Assembly (NCBI GenBank): GCA_001508595.1
Contig: LGHA01000028.1
Coordinates: forward strand, 1 to 10,635
Origin: Anaerolineaceae bacterium 46_22
GTDB taxonomy: Bacteria > Chloroflexota > Anaerolineae > Anaerolineales > Anaerolineaceae
Length of the DNA stretch: 10,635 bases
Direction: 5' to 3'
Shown: piece by piece, positions 1 to 6,619 of the stretch
Numbering within the stretch: the stretch's first letter is position 1
Layout of the letters: every line of letters begins with the position of its first letter
Made by a program: the position numbers and the translations under genes
Notes under the pieces: model-generated
The model's database searches: none
Told to the model about the DNA's origin: nothing
The model's input: only the letters and a program-made list of their open reading frames with translations

Positions 1-1430
1 CCGCATGCCAGCATGATGGTATCTTTCCCAGCAGCATGACGCAATGCTTCTAAGCCGGAGCGCAAGACCTGGGCGCGCGTTTTTGTTGGGTTCTGATATT
101 GACCCTTGAGCGCTGCCGCATAAAGAAAATCCAGTTTCAGATACTCAAATCCCCATTCTTTAACGGCTGTTCTGATCACATCACAAGCGTAATCTAGGGC
201 TGCAGGGTGAGTTAAGTCCAGGGCATAGGTGAAGGTATTCCACACAAAACCAGCAGATACCAGTTTCCCATTTTTATCGCGGAGGAGCCATTCGGGGTGA
301 TCTTTTACCAGTTTTGCTTTTGGATGAACGATGAAGGGCGCCAACCAGAGCCCCGGGATCAGGTCTGCCTTTGATGCTTTTGTTGCTAAGGGCTTAACAC
401 CCTCAGGAAATCCGGGGACAAAGTCAAACCAATCTCCCGGATAGGTTTCAAAACCGTCATCGATCTGTAACAAGGGTAGGGGAACCCGGTCTTTCAGGAT
501 AAGTACTGATGTTAAGTTTGCTTCAATATCTTCCTGTGTGATATTTTGGTAAAAATGGTACCAGGAACACCATCCAACCGGCACAGAAATTTCGGCTTGG
601 ATTTTGTGCGCTTTTACAACGGTGTTGAGATAGGGTCTTATGGGCTTATGGTCATTGAGATCTACAAAGCTCAGGCAAGCCCAATCCGTCCGTATGCTTT
701 CGCCGGGGTCCAGCCGGGCATGATCGCCATTTGCCCACATTCTCAGACTTGGGTTAGGTGATAATCTGGTTTCGAGGCTGCCAAAATGCATTTTTTGGGA
801 GATGAAACCAGCAAGCAGACCGATTTTCTGTGTGTTTTCACATAGAAGTCCAAACATATCTCCCGAAAAATGGTCTCCGTCCTTGTGACGTGGCGTATCC
901 GGATTGAAAATTTGTGGGTTTTGGAATCTGCCAATCAATGTTGTGTGCTGTTTATCCCCCCGGTGGAATGTCCCGGTTTTTGACCAGGACTGCCAGCCAT
1001 TGCTGTAGAAGGTTAAGTCCGGTTTTCTTGATTTTCCGAGGCTCAGGCTGCCTTCCTTGATCTTGAGTGGGACAAGCTGGTCTATGAAAATTGGCTGACT
1101 GCCGTGATTAATCATCTTAAGCTGGAAAAAAGCCATACCCTCCTTCTGCTCAAGACCGACCCGAATGTTCACTTCCACATTTCTAAATTCGGTTTCAAGC
1201 CTCAAGTTTTCCATTTCAAGGATTCCAAACCCCATATCGATCGCTTCAAGGTGTTCAATTTTCGAAATTGACCAGAAATCTTCGATTAATTCCGTATCCT
1301 CACCTTTACAATGACATTGTATTTCAAAGCTGCTTTTTAGCCAGGTTTCAGGAAAAATTTTTGAACGAAGTTCGAAGGTGGCAAATTTTTCGGAAAAGTT
1401 TAAAGCGAGGAATTCATTTTCCATTTTCAT
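1..1430 (-). CDS. Alpha-galactosidase, GH36 family (partial, C-terminus off the left edge)
   Basis: Glycoside hydrolase family 36 enzyme, expected to release terminal alpha-1,6-galactose from oligosaccharides such as melibiose or raffinose. The frame is open from ATG 1430 to the window edge, giving 476 residues. Residues 1 to about 270 look like the N-terminal beta-sandwich domain and include SNGWQSW (143-149). The (beta/alpha)8 barrel follows, with GWCSWYHFY (286-294), QIDDGFE (322-328), GDW (332-334), PGLWLAPF (359-366) and LKLDFL (431-436). By comparison with Thermotoga maritima GalA, Asp434 is the nucleophile; the acid/base Asp lies beyond the edge. There is no signal peptide, so it is probably cytoplasmic and acts on imported sugars. 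The start is well supported: ATG overlaps the tsaC stop as ATGA, and AGGA sits just upstream. No sugar transporter or regulator is visible beside it. The family is secure; the exact substrate is not. Confidence 0.93.
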   Translation of the reverse strand, partial: MKMENEFLALNFSEKFATFELRSKIFPETWLKSSFEIQCHCKGEDTELIEDFWSISKIEHLEAIDMGFGILEMENLRLETEFRNVEVNIRVGLEQKEGMAFFQLKMINHGSQPIFIDQLVPLKIKEGSLSLGKSRKPDLTFYSNGWQSWSKTGTFHRGDKQHTTLIGRFQNPQIFNPDTPRHKDGDHFSGDMFGLLCENTQKIGLLAGFISQKMHFGSLETRLSPNPSLRMWANGDHARLDPGESIRTDWACLSFVDLNDHKPIRPYLNTVVKAHKIQAEISVPVGWCSWYHFYQNITQEDIEANLTSVLILKDRVPLPLLQIDDGFETYPGDWFDFVPGFPEGVKPLATKASKADLIPGLWLAPFIVHPKAKLVKDHPEWLLRDKNGKLVSAGFVWNTFTYALDLTHPAALDYACDVIRTAVKEWGFEYLKLDFLYAAALKGQYQNPTKTRAQVLRSGLEALRHAAGKDTIMLAC

Positions 1431-2059
1431 AAGACGTCCTCACCCAAGAGCGAAGAAAGATCAGATCGTGAAATGGAGCCCTCTCTCAGCAGTCTTATTG
1501 GTTTTGAGCTAATATCAACAACCGTGGAGGGTATGGCGCCAGGTGTTTCTCCGCCATCAATTAAGAGGTCAATTCGACCGCCAAGCTGACTGAGGACGTC
1601 AAGACCTGTCCTTGGGTTGGCATCGCCAGAGATGTTTGCGGAACTTGTGGCGAGCGGACCCGTATGCCTCATCAGTTTGATTGCAAATTCATGATTGGGC
1701 ATTCGGATGCCAATGGTTGGGTATTGGGACAATTCACCAGGAAGATCAGGGTTTTTTGGCAGGATCAGTGTAAGGGGTCCCGGCCAGAAGTTTTGAGCTA
1801 ATATCTTTGCGGTTTCATTTATTTCAGATGCAAGGCTCTCCAATTGTTGAAGGTCACCAATCAATATGGGGATCGCCTTTTCCATGGATCGTTCTTTGAT
1901 TGCATAGATGCGATTGATTGCTTGAGGGTTAAAAGGATCCACTGCCAATCCGTAAACCGTATCGGTTGGGAAGGCAATTGTTCCACCGGATTTGATTATT
2001 TCGAAAGCGATTGATACTGCCTGAGGGTCTTGTGTGGTCAGGATTCTTGTGTGGGTCAT
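1427..2059 (-). CDS. tsaC: L-threonylcarbamoyladenylate synthase (TsaC/YrdC/Sua5 family)
   Basis: Makes threonylcarbamoyl-AMP from threonine, bicarbonate and ATP, the first step of t6A37 modification of ANN-decoding tRNAs in the cytoplasm. The 210-residue protein is essentially one YrdC/Sua5 domain. It shows PTDTVYGL (31-38), the KERSMEKAIP segment (55-64), GIRMPNH (117-123), SSANISG (139-145) and PSTVVD (177-182), followed by IRLLREGSIS. At this length it lacks the extra C-terminal Sua5 domain of the roughly 340-residue forms, hence the TsaC label. ATG 2059 has GGGGAG about 7 bases upstream. It lies 56 bases after prmC and overlaps the alpha-galactosidase start by 4 bases. The order prfA-prmC-tsaC/sua5 is common in bacteria and supports the call. 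Confidence 0.95.
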   Translation of the reverse strand: MTHTRILTTQDPQAVSIAFEIIKSGGTIAFPTDTVYGLAVDPFNPQAINRIYAIKERSMEKAIPILIGDLQQLESLASEINETAKILAQNFWPGPLTLILPKNPDLPGELSQYPTIGIRMPNHEFAIKLMRHTGPLATSSANISGDANPRTGLDVLSQLGGRIDLLIDGGETPGAIPSTVVDISSKPIRLLREGSISRSDLSSLLGEDVL

Positions 2060-2115
2060 GGTTCGCTCCCCGGAAAGGTATTGTGTACCCCAATTCTAAC
2101 CGCATTTCAGGCTGT

Positions 2116-2967
2116 TTAAGAGAGCAGGATTTGAAGAACCCGATCGTGCCCTGCCAGGTCCTGGATCAGATGATGTTTTGCGCCAGGAAAGGTCAGATGA
2201 GCAATTTCAAGCGCTTGCGTTCCAAGAGAGGATTCAATTTCAAGCAGTATGCAAGCGCCGGGCGCTAGTCTTGATTTTGCCTGAAAAAGCAGTTTTTCGA
2301 TGCTTTCCAATCCGGATGCGCCGCCATCTAATGCCAGCCTGGGTTCCCACCTGGCAACGGGTAATTTTTCCATTTTTTGACTGGGTATGTAAGGGAGATT
2401 TGCACAAATTAAATCAAATCTACCTCTAAAAGGTGATAGAAGATCTGATTGGACAAACATAATTCGGCTTTGTTGATGGTTTTTTGCATTTTCCTTTGCC
2501 ACAGCCAGGGCAGCGTTTGAGATATCGAGGGCATATACAGATGCATGATTTAAACTCGCAGCCAGGCTGATGGCAATAATCCCTGAACCGGTGCCAACAT
2601 CCACAATCGTGAGGGAGTCCTTTTCCTGACCAAATGCTATTGCCTTTTCAACCAATAATTCGGTTTCTGGGCGTGGAATGAGCACATCCGGTGTGACTTT
2701 AAATGTGCGGTTGAAAAATGCCCATGATCCGAGGATATAAGGTAAAGGAACACCCTGCAAATATTTTGTCATGTAATTTTGCAGGGTGTTGATTTCTTTG
2801 TCCTGGAGTTCATAATCGCCATGCGCGAGAATCCAGGTTTTTGTTTTTTTGAGAGCATGGGCTGCCAAAACCAGGCTGGTGTTCTCGGCGTTTTCATCTT
2901 CAGTTAAAGCCAGCCTATCCTGAATTTCGCGCCTGAATGCTAAAAGCTTGATAGCTTTACTCCTCAA
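2116..2967 (-). CDS. prmC: Peptide chain release factor N5-glutamine methyltransferase (PrmC/HemK)
   Basis: SAM-dependent methyltransferase that methylates the GGQ glutamine of release factors, raising termination efficiency. The 283 residues match the usual family length. An N-terminal helical domain (about 1-75) is followed by RPETE (99-103), SAM motif I VDVGTGSG (122-129), and a substrate motif at 190-193 reading NLPY rather than the usual NPPY. EPRLALDGG and a Rossmann-type C-terminus follow. The start is TTG 2967, inside the last codons of prfA (11-base overlap). The codon just before it in this frame is TGA, so no earlier start is possible, and no ATG or GTG follows near the N-terminus. 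No strong ribosome site precedes it; expression probably relies on coupling to prfA. Lying next to its own substrate RF1 makes the function very likely. Confidence 0.93.
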   Translation of the reverse strand: MRSKAIKLLAFRREIQDRLALTEDENAENTSLVLAAHALKKTKTWILAHGDYELQDKEINTLQNYMTKYLQGVPLPYILGSWAFFNRTFKVTPDVLIPRPETELLVEKAIAFGQEKDSLTIVDVGTGSGIIAISLAASLNHASVYALDISNAALAVAKENAKNHQQSRIMFVQSDLLSPFRGRFDLICANLPYIPSQKMEKLPVARWEPRLALDGGASGLESIEKLLFQAKSRLAPGACILLEIESSLGTQALEIAHLTFPGAKHHLIQDLAGHDRVLQILLS

Positions 2968-4018
2968 TCAGGGATAATTTCTCGGATTCGTCCACCAGGG
3001 TCAGTTCGTCGATAAATTCATCGATATCGCCATCCAGGACGCCGCTGAGGTTATAGGACGAGACATTAACCCTGTGATCCGTAACACGGTTTTGAGGGAA
3101 GTTATACGTACGGATTTTTTCAGAACGTTCACCTGTGCCAATTTGCAGCCGTCGAGTGGCAACTTCCTCAGCTATCTTTTTCTGTTCTTCCATCTCAAAA
3201 AGACGTGCTTTGAGGATGCTCATCGCGCGCATTTTGTTTTGCAGCTGCGATCGTTCATCCTGGCAGGCGACAACCATACCCGTTGGGTGATGGGTGATGC
3301 GGATCGCCGTTGAATTCTTCTGGACGTTCTGCCCGCCGGCACCTGCAGATTTATAAACATCGATGCTGATATCAGAGCTAGGAATTTCAATTTCCACGTC
3401 GTCGACCTCTGCCAAAACGGCAACGGTTATGGTCGATGTGTGAATTCTACCCTGGGACTCTGTTTCCGGCACGCGTTGAACGCGGTGTACACCGGATTCA
3501 TATTTCAAGCGAGAATAAGCACCCTGTCCCTTGATCATAAAGCTGACCTCTTTGATGCCGCCCATCCCGGTTTCATGAATAGAAAGTATCTCGGTTTTCC
3601 AGTTCTGGCGTTCGGCATAGCGTGTGTACATTCTAAAGAGATCTGCGGCAAACAACGCAGCCTCATCTCCCCCGGTGCCCGCCCGGATCTCCATGATGAC
3701 ATTTCTTTTGTCTCGCGGGTCCTTTGGGACCAGCATGCTTTTTAGTTGTTCCTCAAGTTTTTCGCGATTTGCTTGCAGGGCTTCCATTTCCATTTCAGCC
3801 ATTGCACGCATCTCTTCGTCGTCAGCATCGAGCAGTGGTTCAGTTTCCTCGATCTTTTCGAGGGTGTCTTTGTATGCCTGGGCTTTTTTAACGACGGATT
3901 CAAGATCAGCACGTTCTTTAGATAGCTCAATCGCCGTGGTATAATCTTCACCCACGGTAGTCAATTGATGTTCTATTTCGTTGTATCTATCGAGTATTCC
4001 CAGTAATTTATCTAACAT
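2957..4018 (-). CDS. prfA: Peptide chain release factor 1 (RF1)
   Basis: Recognises UAA and UAG in the ribosomal A site and triggers release of the finished peptide. The 353 residues are close to the usual length of about 355-360. A coiled N-terminal domain (about 1-100) is followed by RAGTGGDEA (112-120), the RF1-type PxT codon-recognition tripeptide as PET (184-186) inside RVPETESQGRIHTS, and the catalytic GGQ (228-230) inside GAGGQNVQKNSTAIR. PxT rather than SPF separates it from RF2. A C-terminal RTYNFPQNRVTDHR segment is also typical. It starts at ATG 4018 with only a weak purine-rich stretch upstream. It is the first gene of the prfA-prmC-tsaC-galactosidase block, and an extended -10 promoter lies about 45 bases upstream. 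Confidence 0.98.
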   Translation of the reverse strand: MLDKLLGILDRYNEIEHQLTTVGEDYTTAIELSKERADLESVVKKAQAYKDTLEKIEETEPLLDADDEEMRAMAEMEMEALQANREKLEEQLKSMLVPKDPRDKRNVIMEIRAGTGGDEAALFAADLFRMYTRYAERQNWKTEILSIHETGMGGIKEVSFMIKGQGAYSRLKYESGVHRVQRVPETESQGRIHTSTITVAVLAEVDDVEIEIPSSDISIDVYKSAGAGGQNVQKNSTAIRITHHPTGMVVACQDERSQLQNKMRAMSILKARLFEMEEQKKIAEEVATRRLQIGTGERSEKIRTYNFPQNRVTDHRVNVSSYNLSGVLDGDIDEFIDELTLVDESEKLSLIEE

Positions 4019-4062
4019 TTTTCTGTATAACTCACACGTTCCTTTTGAATTTTAACATCGGG

Positions 4063-4071
4063 ATTATACCA
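4063..4071 (-). promoter_or_regulatory. Extended -10 promoter for prfA operon
   Basis: On the minus strand TGG is followed directly by a perfect TATAAT (4068-4063), which is an extended -10 element (TGnTATAAT). The position 17 bases further upstream (AAACAC) does not resemble a -35 box, as is usual for extended -10 promoters. Transcription would start near 4056, giving a leader of about 40 bases before prfA. Confidence 0.6.
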
Positions 4072-4084
4072 CCAAAGGGGTGGT
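4068..4084. repeat. Short inverted repeat beside the prfA -10
   Basis: ACCACC (4068-4073) and GGTGGT (4079-4084) are perfect inverted arms around a 5-base centre. The repeat sits immediately upstream of, and touches, the prfA -10 hexamer, where a repressor or activator could act. The arms are only 6 bp, so chance is possible; the operator role is an inference. Confidence 0.35.
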
Positions 4085-4111
4085 TGTGTTTTCGTATAGG
4101 TGAATGTCTTG

Positions 4112-4138
4112 TGTGATTTTACCTCGAATTTTCTCACA
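4112..4138. repeat. TGTGA...TCACA inverted repeat upstream of the deacetylase promoter
   Basis: TGTGA at 4112-4116 and TCACA at 4134-4138 flank 17 bases and end just before the -35 box of the plus-strand promoter. A further TCACAC lies at 4032-4037, in the prfA leader. The half-sites look like CRP-type halves, but the 17-base spacing is not the CRP spacing of 6. A regulator site is possible, not shown. Confidence 0.25.
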
Positions 4139-4140
4139 TG

Positions 4141-4169
4141 CTGACGATCGAAAGGTCTTGGGGTATACT
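4141..4169 (+). promoter_or_regulatory. Sigma-70-type promoter for the deacetylase operon
   Basis: CTGACG (4141-4146) and TATACT (4164-4169) are separated by exactly 17 bases, a good match to TTGACA-N17-TATAAT. Transcription would begin near 4176, only about 12 bases before ATG 4188. This promoter lies inside the upstream extension of the deacetylase reading frame and so argues for the later start. Confidence 0.6.
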
Positions 4170-4187
4170 ATTTCCTGCGTGAAAATT

Positions 4188-5225
4188 ATGAGCGAAAAGA
4201 AAACAAAAGTTTACTGTACCTACCAGGATGCGCCTGAACATTATTATAAAGGTCATCCTGAGTCCCCAAAGCGGCTTCTGTCTTTGAGGGGATGGCTGCA
4301 AGAGTCGCCTTATCCAGAGATTGAATGGTTGGATTTCTCTCCTGCTTCTGAAGCGGATCTTTTGTTGATTCACCATAAAGAACTTTTAGAGGAATTAAAA
4401 TTAGAATGTCGCCATGGCGCGCATGAATTTGAACCTGCACCAACCTATGTTACGAAGGGTAGTTATCAGGCAGCATTGGGAGCTGTCGGCGCAACTTTAA
4501 AACTCAGCAGGAAGATTATTAGAGATGGGCAAGGTTTTGGATTCGCTATTGTACGCCCTCCCGGGCATCATGCAGAACCCGGGCAGGCGATGGGCTTTTG
4601 CCTGTTGAATAATGTTGCGATTGCCGCTGCTGATGCTGTTGCTAGTGGCATTGGGAAAGCAGCCATCATCGATTTTGATGCGCATCATGGCAACGGCATT
4701 CAGGCCGCCTTTTTGCAAACCCCTCAAATTGGATATTTTTCAACCCAGGAGAAAGATAGTTACCCGGGAACGGGGCGTTTAGAATCCTCCCAGCAGGGGA
4801 GAGGGCGAATTATCAACATCCCATTACCAGCATTTTCTGGAAATGATGTCTTTTTCAGGGTATTTGATGAAATCCTTGACCCATGGATAGCTCGTTTTGA
4901 GCCCGAGATTTTGTTTGTATCAGCGGGTTATGATGGCCATTTCTCTGACCCATTAACGACATTAACCCTGGATACAAATGGGTATTACCAGATCACCCAG
5001 TGCCTTGTCGATCTTGCAGAAACATATTGCGAAGGCAGGATGATTTTTGTCCTGGAAGGTGGGTATGATCCAGTGGCGTTAAAAGATAATATCCAGGCAA
5101 GCCTGGCTGCTTTGACAGGCAACCTACAATATGAAGATCATTATGGCGAAGCGCCAAATGTTTCCCCTAGCATCGACACCCTTATTGAAGATATTAAGAA
5201 GATACATCAATTATTGGAGAAATAA
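4188..5225 (+). CDS. Histone deacetylase family amidohydrolase (class II type)
   Basis: Zinc-dependent deacetylase of the arginase/HDAC fold. Bacterial members remove acetyl groups from protein lysines or from acetylated polyamines. With ATG 4188 the protein has 345 residues, normal for a single-domain form. It shows KGHPESPKRL near the N-terminus, RPPGHHAEPG with the paired active-site His127-His128, DFDAHHGNG with probable zinc ligands Asp164 and His166, SAGYDGHFSDPL with ligand Asp249, and LEGGYD with the transition-state Tyr293. The set is complete, so it should be active. The pattern is closer to class II (HDAC6-like) than to AcuC. The frame extends to ATG 4104, but the promoter at 4141-4169 lies inside that stretch and the family domain starts after 4188. 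It heads a plus-strand operon that also encodes a GNAT acetyltransferase. The real substrate cannot be read from sequence. Confidence 0.92.
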   Translation: MSEKKTKVYCTYQDAPEHYYKGHPESPKRLLSLRGWLQESPYPEIEWLDFSPASEADLLLIHHKELLEELKLECRHGAHEFEPAPTYVTKGSYQAALGAVGATLKLSRKIIRDGQGFGFAIVRPPGHHAEPGQAMGFCLLNNVAIAAADAVASGIGKAAIIDFDAHHGNGIQAAFLQTPQIGYFSTQEKDSYPGTGRLESSQQGRGRIINIPLPAFSGNDVFFRVFDEILDPWIARFEPEILFVSAGYDGHFSDPLTTLTLDTNGYYQITQCLVDLAETYCEGRMIFVLEGGYDPVALKDNIQASLAALTGNLQYEDHYGEAPNVSPSIDTLIEDIKKIHQLLEK

Positions 5226-5226
5226 A

Positions 5227-5955
5227 TTGTTAGAACTGTTTTTTATCAGACATGGACAATCAACAAATAACGTCCTGATGGATCAGGATCGTGAAAATTA
5301 CCTCTATAATCGTGAGGTTGATCCGGATCTAACAGAAAATGGTTTTGAGCAAACCGAATTAGCTGCAGAATATCTAAATCGACCTCATCAGAATAATGGG
5401 TTTGATCCCCAGAACCGTGATGGATTTGGCTTAACACATTTATACTGCAGCTTAATGATCCGTGCAGTGAAAACCGGCACGGCAATTTCACAGAAAACCG
5501 GCTTACCCCTGGTCGCCATGCCAGAAGTTCATGAGACAGGCGGCATGTTCTACGCAGAACGGGGTGAAGAAGAACCGAAATTAATTGGCCAACCCGGGCC
5601 GGGTAAATCATATTTCAATAGAGAATTCCCCGATCTAATTCTCCCGGAGGATCTCTCAGAGGAGGGGTGGTGGAATCGTGAGAAAGAACCACGGGAAGAA
5701 TACCTGGATCGGGCGCAATCCGTCATTGATCGTTTGGTCCGGGGCCATGCCGGGAAGAATCACAGGGTGGGGGTTGTGATGCACGGCGGTATTTTTGCAC
5801 GAATGCTGACGGTTTTATTTCAGATTCAGACTCCAAAATACTGGTTCTTGATGAATAACTGCGGCATCAGCCGTGTTGAGATCAGCGACGACGGCCGCCC
5901 CATGTTGATATACATGAACAAGGTTGATTTCTTGCCTGATCACCTTGTCACCTGA
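5227..5955 (+). CDS. Histidine phosphatase family protein (phosphoglycerate mutase-like)
   Basis: Branch-1 histidine phosphatase superfamily enzyme that works through a phosphohistidine intermediate. I chose TTG 5227, which gives 242 residues and puts FFIRHGQSTNN at the very N-terminus, as is normal here. GGAGA at 5216-5220 lies 6 bases before it, and the deacetylase stop ends 1 base before it. A longer frame back to ATG 5131 would lie inside the deacetylase gene and add an unrelated tail. Catalytic His9 with Arg8, the LTENGFEQTELAA helix, Arg79 in the SLMIRAVKT segment, probable acid Glu100 and the second His186 in MHGG are all present. The GG-F ... GQPGPG ... GWW stretch in the middle suits a general phosphatase subfamily rather than glycolytic mutase. 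The substrate is unknown; sugar phosphates or nucleotides are possible. Confidence 0.88.
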   Translation: MLELFFIRHGQSTNNVLMDQDRENYLYNREVDPDLTENGFEQTELAAEYLNRPHQNNGFDPQNRDGFGLTHLYCSLMIRAVKTGTAISQKTGLPLVAMPEVHETGGMFYAERGEEEPKLIGQPGPGKSYFNREFPDLILPEDLSEEGWWNREKEPREEYLDRAQSVIDRLVRGHAGKNHRVGVVMHGGIFARMLTVLFQIQTPKYWFLMNNCGISRVEISDDGRPMLIYMNKVDFLPDHLVT

Positions 5956-5971
5956 TTCTGGTGAAGTCATT

Positions 5972-6619
5972 TTGTTAGAAAAAACATTACCTATGAAAGC
6001 GATCGATTTCCGTTCGGCAACAGCCTCAGATGCAAAAATGGCAGGCCAGATATTATTTGAGTCCTTTCCGAGAAAAGCTTCCTTTCTGATAGGTTTGGGA
6101 AATGAGGATCGAGCCAGGAAAATCCTTTCGGATATCTTTCCTCTGCCGGGGCATCGACTAAGTTATGAGTTTGCCAGAATAGCCATGATCGAAGGTCGTA
6201 CAGTGGGTTTGGTGATTGCTTTCCCCGGGAAAATGCTGAATAAGCTAAATCGCCACCTGGTTAAACGAATACTCAAGTATTATTCCTTTCGCGGCAAGCT
6301 GGCATTTTTCCTCAGGGTCTGGCCGCTTGTTTTTCTCAAAGAATCAGCCCGAGATGAATTTTTCCTTAGCAGCCTGGCGGTTCGAAACAAGCATCGTGGG
6401 CAAGAGGTAGGTGAAGCCTTACTGACGCATGTTGAAACCCGTGCAGCGAAAGCTGGTTTTTCGAAAATAGCCCTGGTTGTTGACATCGACGACCAGGATG
6501 CAAAAGAAATTTATGATCAAAACGGGTATGGGGTGAAGACGATGAACCTGGAATCCAACGCACGAGTCCCTTATTTGGGACCGGGCTACCAGAGGCGAGT
6601 GAAGGAAATATCTTTGTGA
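5972..6619 (+). CDS. GNAT family N-acetyltransferase
   Basis: GCN5-related acyltransferase, which would move an acetyl group from acetyl-CoA to an amine. The substrate is not known. With TTG 5972 it has 215 residues. GGTGA (5960-5964) lies 7 bases before this start; ATG 5993 (208 residues) is the alternative and fits the domain start (MKAIDFRSATASDA) but has no ribosome site. The domain runs from about residue 8 to 205. A strand ending in LSSLAV leads to the acetyl-CoA loop RGQEVGEALL (from Arg142), followed by a helix and ALVVDIDDQDAKEIYDQNGYGV, the typical C-terminal GNAT stretch. The loop normally reads R-G-x-G-x-G; here Glu145 replaces the first of these last two glycines. It sits 16 bases after the phosphatase and overlaps the next gene by 4 bases. 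The family is clear; activity is uncertain because of the loop change. Confidence 0.85.
   Translation: MLEKTLPMKAIDFRSATASDAKMAGQILFESFPRKASFLIGLGNEDRARKILSDIFPLPGHRLSYEFARIAMIEGRTVGLVIAFPGKMLNKLNRHLVKRILKYYSFRGKLAFFLRVWPLVFLKESARDEFFLSSLAVRNKHRGQEVGEALLTHVETRAAKAGFSKIALVVDIDDQDAKEIYDQNGYGVKTMNLESNARVPYLGPGYQRRVKEISL

Noticed and set aside
546..761. Short plus-strand frame opposite the alpha-galactosidase
   Set aside because: The minus strand is open from 1430 to the edge with GH36 motifs; this is antisense noise.
3624..3944. Plus-strand 106-codon open frame opposite prfA
   Set aside because: It lies wholly antisense to a clearly real RF1 gene and encodes a serine/alanine-rich low-complexity peptide with no family features. 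It is a shadow frame.
4112..4138. CRP/FNR binding site
   Set aside because: The TGTGA and TCACA halves are there, but 17 bases apart instead of 6, so I list it only as an inverted repeat.
5246..5611. Minus-strand 121-codon open frame opposite the histidine phosphatase gene
   Set aside because: The sense strand has all catalytic motifs of the phosphatase. The antisense product has no recognisable domain and no ribosome site I could support.
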